DNA of 64,000 nt from Aquila chrysaetos chrysaetos (Eukaryota; Chordata; Aves; Accipitriformes; Accipitridae), in NCBI RefSeq assembly GCF_900496995.4, contig NC_044012.1:25396759-25460758 (forward strand), given 5' to 3'. The notes under the pieces were generated by a model. The model was not told the DNA's origin, searched no databases, and saw nothing but the letters and a program-made list of their open reading frames with translations. Positions 48,150-64,000 of this stretch are shown in pieces (the stretch's first letter is position 1; the number at the start of each line of letters is the position of its first letter). The position numbers and the translations under genes are program-made.

Positions 48150-48158
48150 GTCTGCTGC

Positions 48159-48230
48159 TAGCAGAGGATGGTTTCGATCCATCGACCTCTGGGTTATGGG
48201 CCCAGCACGCTTCCGCTGCGCCACTCTGCT
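48159..48230 (-). tRNA. initiator tRNA-Met (CAT)
   Basis: 72-nt cloverleaf on the minus strand: acceptor AGCAGAG pairs with CTCTGCT, discriminator A, anticodon CAT at 48196-48198. Initiator hallmarks are present: an A1:U72 closing pair, three consecutive G:C pairs next to the anticodon loop (GGG..CCC), and an A instead of T at the first T-loop position (GGATCGAAACC). No intron; CCA is not encoded, as expected in eukaryotes. As far as I remember it is identical to the vertebrate initiator. It supplies Met-tRNAi for start-codon recognition. Internal A and B boxes and a downstream T5 make it look functional. It is transcribed away from ILF2. Confidence 0.97.
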
Positions 48231-48554
48231 GCTTAAACAAAGTCTTCTAACAGCGCTATACGTAGCCATCCAGCTTGTGCGCATGCGCGCTGAGCTCGCT
48301 AGCTGCTCCATTCATGAACATCGTACCCCCTCCAGCGGCCGCCCGGCGCCCAGCGCGCGCGCACGGCCTGCGCCACGATTGGTCGCTTTCCCTCCCGCCC
48401 TCCGCTTCGGATTGATGGTTATCTGAGCCAGTGGGCAAACTCGCGGCGGGCGGGAAACCAATAGACGAAAAGGTTGTTGCGGGGTTGGAAGAACGCTGCC
48501 CGGCGGGGTTTCTACTGCAGCACCGGCGTTCATTGTTCGGAGCGGCGGGGAACC
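48231..48554 (+). promoter_or_regulatory. ILF2: ILF2 CpG promoter
   Basis: TATA-less CpG-rich segment between the divergent tRNA and the ILF2 ATG. It carries an NRF1 site TGCGCATGCGC (48278-48288), ATTGG at about 48379-48383, an E2F-type GGCGGGAAA (48449-48457) running into CCAAT (48458-48462). These are typical of constitutive housekeeping promoters. Confidence 0.75.
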
Positions 48555-53002
<4,448 letters not shown>

Positions 53003-53011
53003 CTCACGCAG

Positions 53012-53134
53012 GTAAAGCTTGTTGGTACTGCTGCCTGGGAGCAGGCAGCTCTGGGCAGGGGAGGGAATGGTTCGGGCTGCCTCCACCCTGGGGCAGTGCT
53101 CCCTCCCTCGGCAGTCTGTCTCTTCCCCCTGCAG
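53012..53134 (+). other. ILF2: possible intron in the ILF2 3' UTR
   Basis: Nine bases after the stop codon, CACGCAG|GTAAAG is a good donor, and CCCCTGCAG|TGG at 53134 a good acceptor 123 bp on. Whether it is used cannot be told from sequence. Being within 55 nt of the stop it should not trigger nonsense-mediated decay. Confidence 0.4.
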
Positions 53135-53263
53135 TGGGACTCCCCACCGCTGGGTACCACCGGCTGAAGGACGTGAAGAACCGAGCAGAGGACTAAGCCC
53201 ATCCTCAGTAAACACAACCAGCTGACATGACCTGTCCCTTGTATGTGTTTTTATAAGTTGCAC

Positions 53264-53269
53264 ATTAAA
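53264..53269 (+). terminator. ILF2: ILF2 poly(A) signal ATTAAA
   Basis: ATTAAA 262 bases after the stop, followed within 30 bases by TGTTTGTTT, a GU-rich downstream element. Confidence 0.75.
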
Positions 53270-53472
53270 GTGTTCACCCTTTCGAGTGCATCCTGTTTGT
53301 TTAGGTAGAAGATGCGCATTATAGAAGGGAGCCAGAAAAAGGTCTAACAGCAGGAGGGGGTTCTAGAACTTGAAGAACCCCATCTGGGCGTGCTAAACCC
53401 CACACCTGTGCTCTCTGCTGGCAGCATCTGCTTGGTTCTGCTTTCCCCCAGGCACATCAATGTCAGGCTGCG

Positions 53473-53548
53473 GCTGTGATGTGGGAGTGTTACAGACTCA
53501 CAACGCTGCAGCCGTGATGTAGGAGTGTTACAGACTCATGACGCTGCC
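53473..53548 (+). repeat. 2 x 38-bp tandem duplication between ILF2 and SNAPIN
   Basis: Two 38-bp copies (53473-53510 and 53511-53548) share GTGATGT-GGAGTGTTACAGACTCA and differ at a few positions. They sit in the only spacer between the two convergent poly(A) signals. Confidence 0.8.
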
Positions 53549-53578
53549 TCACCATCCCATAAGCAACACGGGGTCACT

Positions 53579-53584
53579 TTTATT
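53579..53584 (-). terminator. SNAPIN: SNAPIN poly(A) signal AATAAA
   Basis: Canonical AATAAA on the minus strand, 274 bases after the SNAPIN stop codon. It faces the ILF2 signal 310 bp away. Confidence 0.75.
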
Positions 53585-53857
53585 ACGGTGCGTACAACTC
53601 TGGAAATACAATTCAGGGTTCCCTGGTTCCTTCAGCTGCAGCTGAAGAGCTGCTGCCTCACTGCAGGACTTTTCACTCCATCCTGTGCTGTGGATGCTCA
53701 GGAGAGTGCTGCTACAAACAGGGATACCTGCTCCCCTCACCAGTGGCCCGCTCTGTTTGCTGTCCTTATGGGCATGCTCCTGCTCCGGCCCAGCTCACAG
53801 GGCTGTTGGCGCAGCTGTGGTGTGAGTCAGATCCGGCCCAGCGCTGTCACAGGGGCC

Positions 53858-54980
53858 TCACTTGCCTGGCAGGCCCTGGGGGTAGCCCCCCGCTGCCTCC
53901 AGCATGGCCTTCCTCCGCACCGTCTCCTTGGCCACGCTGTGGTTCAGCCTCCGCAGCCGTTCCTGCACAGAGGAGCAGCAGCCGTCAGGATGGGGGGCTG
54001 GGATCCCCCAAAACACTGCAGCTCCCAACCCCCCTGGGGTCCCTGCGCTGACCTGGGCATTCTGCAGGATGTTGTTGACCAGCACCACCCTGCGCCGGGC
54101 ATTCAGCAGCTTCTTCACATAGGGGTCGAGATCCAGTGCCACTTTCTGGTCCTCATTGATGCGGCACAGCTCTGAGGAGAGAGCAGAGAGTGGGAGCGGG
54201 CCCCGGGTGCCGCGGACACCCAGGGAGTGTGGGGCAAACCCTGCTGTGTGCCCACAGCTGGGCTGCAGAGCTGACCCCCCCGCCTCATGTCTCACCTGTG
54301 GCCAGGCTGTCGATGTGCTCCCGCAGCTCCACCTGGCTCTCCCTGTGGAGGGGATGGCTCACTGACCAAGACAAAACCCTCGACCCCAGCCCCACAGGCC
54401 CCCGCCCCACCCCTACTCCTCCTCCAGCAAAGAACCTGTGCCCCCAGCTGCCCCTAACTCCCTCCCAGTCCAAATGCTCCCTCCCCAACTTGTTACCTGC
54501 ACACCCTCTCAGCCATCCTTAACTCTCTCCAACCCACCTACATGCCCCGCCCGCCTCTAACCCCCACCCCACACGCACTCCTAATGCCCCCCCCCCCCAA
54601 GCCTGGGGACCTGCCCCCAACAGCACCGGCTCCTCGGCCCAACTACGAACCCCTCAATTCCCAACCCAGGCACCCCTAAGTCCCTCCCCAGATGCTCCGA
54701 AAGCCCTTCATCCCACCCCAAAACTACCCCCCCCTCCCCCCCCCCCCCCCCCCGGCCCGCACCTGCCCCTCAGCCCCGCTTCCGCCGTGCCACCTGCTCC
54801 TCTGCCCCCCTCAGCCCCGCTCCCGCCGTTCACCCTCAGGCGTCCCGGGCCCCGCTCCCGGCTCCCAGACCTGACAGCGTGGACGTGTCCGTCGAGCTGC
54901 CGCACCGCTGGCCGCAAAAACTGCAGCAAACCCTCGGCGAACAGCTCCCGCGCTGCCGGACCGCCGCTCCCCGCCGCCAT
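53858..54980 (-). CDS. SNAPIN: SNAPIN, SNARE-associated BLOC-1/BORC subunit
   Basis: Small coiled-coil protein of the BLOC-1 and BORC complexes that binds SNAP25/SNAP23 and links dynein to endosomes; acts in synaptic vesicle priming and lysosome positioning. Four exons: 54871-54980, 54296-54342, 54053-54171, 53858-53962; 381 nt, 126 aa (human 136; the N-terminal Ala/Gly segment is shorter). The start MAAGSGGPAARELFAEG has a good Kozak context (AAG before ATG, G at +4). Helical core: LLQFLRPAVRQLDGHVHAV, ESQVELREHIDSLATELCR, INEDQKVALDLDPYVKKLL, NARRRVVLVNNILQNAQER, LRRLNHSVAKETVRRKAML; the C terminus is GLPGK versus human GSPGK. The first exon lies in a CpG island. Intron 1 (54343-54870) is C-rich. 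Confidence 0.96.
54727..54753 (+). repeat. C-tract in SNAPIN intron 1
   Basis: Twenty-six C and one T (54735) in 27 bases; a second C12 run lies near 54587-54598. Low-complexity, G-quadruplex-prone on the transcribed strand. Confidence 0.8.
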
Positions 54981-55204
54981 CTTGACGCCGCCGACGCCGC
55001 GGGGGCCGCTGGGAAATGGCGGCAGCGCAGAGGCCGCCGGGAAGTGCAGTCTGCTGCGTGGGCGGGATGAGCAACTTCCGCGCTGCGCCGCGGGGGCCGC
55101 TGGGAAATATAGTCCTGGAGGCATAACTACGGCCACAGCCCGCACCCTCGGGAGCGCCGAGCACCCGCGAAAGGCGCAGAGCCAGGCAGCAAAACCCAAA
55201 CCCG
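54981..55204 (-). promoter_or_regulatory. SNAPIN: SNAPIN CpG promoter with ZNF143-type motif
   Basis: CpG-rich TATA-less promoter. The minus strand at 55101-55113 reads ACTATATTTCCCA, an exact match to the ACTAYRNNNCCCR motif bound by ZNF143/THAP11. A 23-bp direct repeat ending CCGCTGGGAAAT occurs at 54995-55017 and 55086-55108, so the motif's CCCAG half is present twice; a partial match (ACTGCACTTCCCG) lies between them. Confidence 0.65.
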
Positions 55205-55337
55205 TTCATTAAAGAACACTTAAAACCAGTCCCCGCCACACATTTTGGTACTTTTCTGCTTGTTCTTTTTTTTTTTTTAAACTTTTTTTTTTTTTTTTGG
55301 CTTTTTCTTACAAACATTAAATTAAGAGGGGCAAGGA
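55205..55337 (-). other. short 3' UTR of the SMAD4-like gene
   Basis: From the stop codon at 55338 the minus strand runs through A17 and A12 tracts into CpG-rich SNAPIN promoter sequence within about 130 bases. No AATAAA is present; AATGAA near 55205 is the only weak signal. The gene's end and the SNAPIN promoter nearly touch. Confidence 0.5.
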
Positions 55338-61880
<6,543 letters not shown>

Positions 61881-62000
61881 CGCCACCGCCCGGCTCTCCT
61901 CACTCGGGCCCCGGCTCCCGCTGCATCTCCTCCAGCTGCCTGCAGCCCGCTGCCCGCAGCCCTGCCCGCTCCTGCCGCCGCTTCGCAACTTGTTTGCTAC
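61881..62000 (-). other. predicted noncoding first exon of the SMAD4-like gene
   Basis: GGTGGCG|GTGAGT on the minus strand is a strong donor inside a CpG island and has no other user. The upstream edge (start site) is a guess, placed between this donor and the CCAAT boxes. Confidence 0.5.
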
Positions 62001-62240
62001 AATAACAAAAGGGAGAAGCCGGAGCGCGTGAGGCGCTGGTGCGTCGCAGCCAATAGCAAACGTCGTGACAGCCTGCCGTCTCCTCACCAACCAATAACAG
62101 CCGAGCTTCCACCCCGGGCGGGGCGACCGTCTGCGTCCAGACGGACCCATAGTCGCTCCCCCCGCTCCCCGCCCCGGCGCCTGCCCGCCGCCCGACCGGG
62201 GCTCAGGGCCCAGCCGGGGCCGGCTCCCCCCCACGAACGT
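62001..62240 (-). promoter_or_regulatory. CpG-island promoter, probably of the SMAD4-like gene
   Basis: TATA-less CpG-rich sequence with paired NF-Y sites (CCAAT on the plus strand at 62050-62054 and 62091-62095, 41 bp apart) immediately upstream of the predicted first exon. GC boxes at about 62115 and 62165. Confidence 0.6.
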
Positions 62241-62608
62241 TGCAGGGAAGGAGGCATGAGCTGGTGGATGCAGAACCTGCAGGAAAAGCCGTGGCAGCCT
62301 CAGCATCCTCGGCCCAGGGGCCTTTGTACAGCACAGGCAGGCAGGCAGGGCAGATCCTGCCAGCGGAGGCAGTGAGCTGCCCCTGACTGCTCCCAGACAG
62401 TTTCCCCATTCCAAGGCAGCTGAGGTCCAACTCTTCTCATGGCAGAGAACACAACCTTCCCTCGGCTCCCTTCTGCCCGCACCCCCCCCCCCCCCCCCGT
62501 AAAGTTAAATTTACCCCAGGGCACAGCAGAGCAGGAACAGAAAAACCCCATTTCCAGGAAAAAAAAACCAACCAAACACCAAAAAGACCACCTGGAGTCC
62601 ATATTGCT
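62241..62608. other. intergenic spacer, CHTOP 3' end to SMAD4-like promoter
   Basis: About 370 bp with a C17 run (62482-62498) and an A-rich patch near 62560-62585. No gene seen. Confidence 0.55.
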
Positions 62609-62614
62609 TTTATA
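62609..62614 (-). terminator. CHTOP: possible CHTOP poly(A) signal TATAAA
   Basis: A TATAAA variant hexamer in an A/T-rich patch about 1.03 kb after the CHTOP stop; no AATAAA found nearby. Weakly supported. Confidence 0.35.
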
Positions 62615-63643
62615 ATTATTTCTCCTTTGTTACAACAAACCAGAAATACAAGAGTCCATTGAAACTGGAACAGCTCACAGAATGGCTGAACTGAAAACTT
62701 GAGGGGGCGGGGTGGGGGGGAGAAACAGACCCTTTCCCAAATCGGTGTGGGGTAAGTGCAGGCAGTTGGTCTGAGCAGAGGAGGCAGTTTTGGTTACACC
62801 AAAAGGTAACAGATGAATTTTGGACCCCGTTTTTTAGAAGAGACAGTTCTACCACACTTGGCCATCATAGCTGTAATTTTATGTTCCTGCTTCCAATTCC
62901 TTTAAACAAACACTTGTTTTCTTGCAGATACAGAAACCACTGGTGCCATCTGTTCAAAACAATGCAAAAGAAATTCAAACTTCACCTAAAAACAACAACA
63001 AAAAAGCCAAATCAACGAAGTTTCCAACCTAGGAAGTGCTCCGCACTAGGCATTAACAGAACACTGGCTACCAACAAAAGAAGTAGTTTTGGTGCGAAAC
63101 GAGATTGGCATGTCTACAAGGAGCACTACAACTAAACCTGACCTGACTGTTCGCCCTGTTGGGAGTTTGGTTGGGGTTTTTTTTGCTTCAGATGGGTTAA
63201 ACTGAACTGCAGGTGTGAACTCAGCCCTTCGGTCACGCTTGGGGACAGGGCCGATCCCAAAACACAACTGCGGAGCTCAAGAAACACATCAACACACGAT
63301 CCCAGTGCCGAGGAGCACTTCACCTAACACAGCATGGGCGGCGTGCACGGCGAGTCACCAGCGCTGATATCAGCAGATTAACTGCAGCAGATCTGTCACA
63401 TTCATGTTTGGAGTACTCAGGGAAAGAAAAAAAAAAAAAGATGTAAAAAACAATCCAAAAAAAGGTTTCATACAACAGATAGTATCAAAATGTTAAAGGA
63501 ACACACTAAAGTCTGATCTCTCAGTAGAACAGGGCCGCTCCCTATTCCTGCGGGTCCTTCCAGCATGAATCAGGGTTTCCGTTTTTAGCTTATGGGCATC
63601 GACATAACACACTAACTTCAACAACAGTCTCTCACAATGACCT
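62615..63643 (-). other. CHTOP: CHTOP 3' UTR
   Basis: AT-richer than its surroundings and directly downstream of the CHTOP stop codon. It ends at an uncertain poly(A) signal near 62609. Confidence 0.6.
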
Positions 63644-63846
63644 TCAGTCATTTGTTTCCGGGTCCGTCTGAGCCATGTAAGCATCCAGCTCAGCATCGAG
63701 GTGTCCTTTTGTTTTAGACATGTAAGCATCCAACTGGTTGTCCAGCTGCTCCTTGGTCAACGCAGGACGTGCCGATCCTCTTCCTCGTCCTCTGCCTCTG
63801 CCACGACCTCCAAAGCCCCCTCGTCCCCGGCCCGTCATGCCACGAC
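63644..63846 (-). CDS. CHTOP: CHTOP (chromatin target of PRMT1), last coding exon
   Basis: CHTOP is a nuclear RGG-rich RNA-binding TREX component that recruits the 5FMC complex, stimulates mRNA export and is methylated by PRMT1. This exon begins in phase 1 after acceptor CTGTAAG and codes the end of the GAR region ([18 protein letters not shown]), then [43 protein letters not shown] and stop. The repeated LDAYM motif of the C-terminal UIF-like domain is intact and practically identical to human. Human has ALARPVLTKEQ where this has [10 protein letters not shown]. The 5' exons lie beyond the window. Confidence 0.96.
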
Positions 63847-64000
63847 CTTACAGTGAGACAAGAAGACGGTTACACACTCCACCTGACCAAGCCTCGGGGT
63901 TTGCTGCGGCTGCCGCTCCCCGGCAGAGCCTGGACGACACCGCATGCTTGGCAGAGCTGCTTCAGCACCTCCATGGGGAGGTCCTGCAGCATCAAGGCAG
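63847..64000 (-). other. CHTOP: CHTOP intron, partial
   Basis: Upstream of the last exon. It contains a short open stretch that does not resemble the Arg/Gly-rich CHTOP protein, so I treat it as intron. Confidence 0.6.

Noticed and set aside
48159-48230. tRNA as a SINE or pseudogene
   Set aside because: All stems pair, initiator-specific bases are present and a T5 terminator follows; it looks like a functional gene.
63876-64000. Possible CHTOP exon at the right edge (open on minus, reads LPMEVLKQLC)
   Set aside because: It does not resemble CHTOP, whose adjoining residues are Arg/Gly repeats; no acceptor/donor pair in the right phase.

Overview
The window looks like a GC-rich, compactly organised stretch of a bird genome, probably a microchromosome. 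The evidence is short introns, long G/C homopolymers and many intronic minisatellites next to vertebrate genes whose protein sequences I can align residue by residue from memory with human orthologues. A non-avian reptile cannot be excluded. The gene order INTS3 - NPR1 - ILF2 - SNAPIN - (SMAD4-like) - CHTOP is the human 1q21 order apart from one extra gene.

Layout. (1) 1-36.9 kb, minus strand: the 5' three-quarters of INTS3 (Integrator/SOSS subunit 3), 23 coding exons; the rest lies beyond coordinate 1. (2) 36.9-38.2 kb: a CpG-rich INTS3 promoter with a 32-base G run. (3) 38.2-47.3 kb, minus: complete NPR1 (natriuretic peptide receptor guanylyl cyclase), 21 coding exons and 1049 codons, with several introns built largely of minisatellites. 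(4) 48.16-48.23 kb, minus: an intact initiator tRNA-Met(CAT), head to head with (5) ILF2 (NF45), plus strand, 14 coding exons, 390 aa. (6) SNAPIN, minus, 4 exons, 126 aa, tail to tail with ILF2. (7) 55.3-59.2 kb, minus, with a probable 5' noncoding exon and promoter near 62 kb: an 11-coding-exon SMAD4 paralogue between SNAPIN and CHTOP. (8) 62.6-64 kb, minus: the last coding exon and 3' UTR of CHTOP.

The genes are mostly unrelated housekeeping and signalling genes that share a neighbourhood: snRNA/mRNA 3'-end processing and ssDNA repair (INTS3), cGMP signalling (NPR1), translation initiation (tRNA-iMet), dsRNA-binding partner (ILF2), vesicle and lysosome trafficking (SNAPIN), TGF-beta/BMP signalling (SMAD4-like) and mRNA export/PRMT1 (CHTOP).

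The most interesting items are the SMAD4 paralogue, whose splice phases all fit except for one surplus base in a 9-G run; an NPR1 intron whose 39-bp minisatellite appears to be a copy array of the adjacent splice donor; an NPR1 intron whose minisatellite forms its own 3' splice-site region; a 33-bp-arm inverted repeat just upstream of NPR1; and a GC-AG intron in ILF2. Exon coordinates were worked out by hand from splice signals, phase and remembered protein sequences, so edges should be good but no alignment was run.
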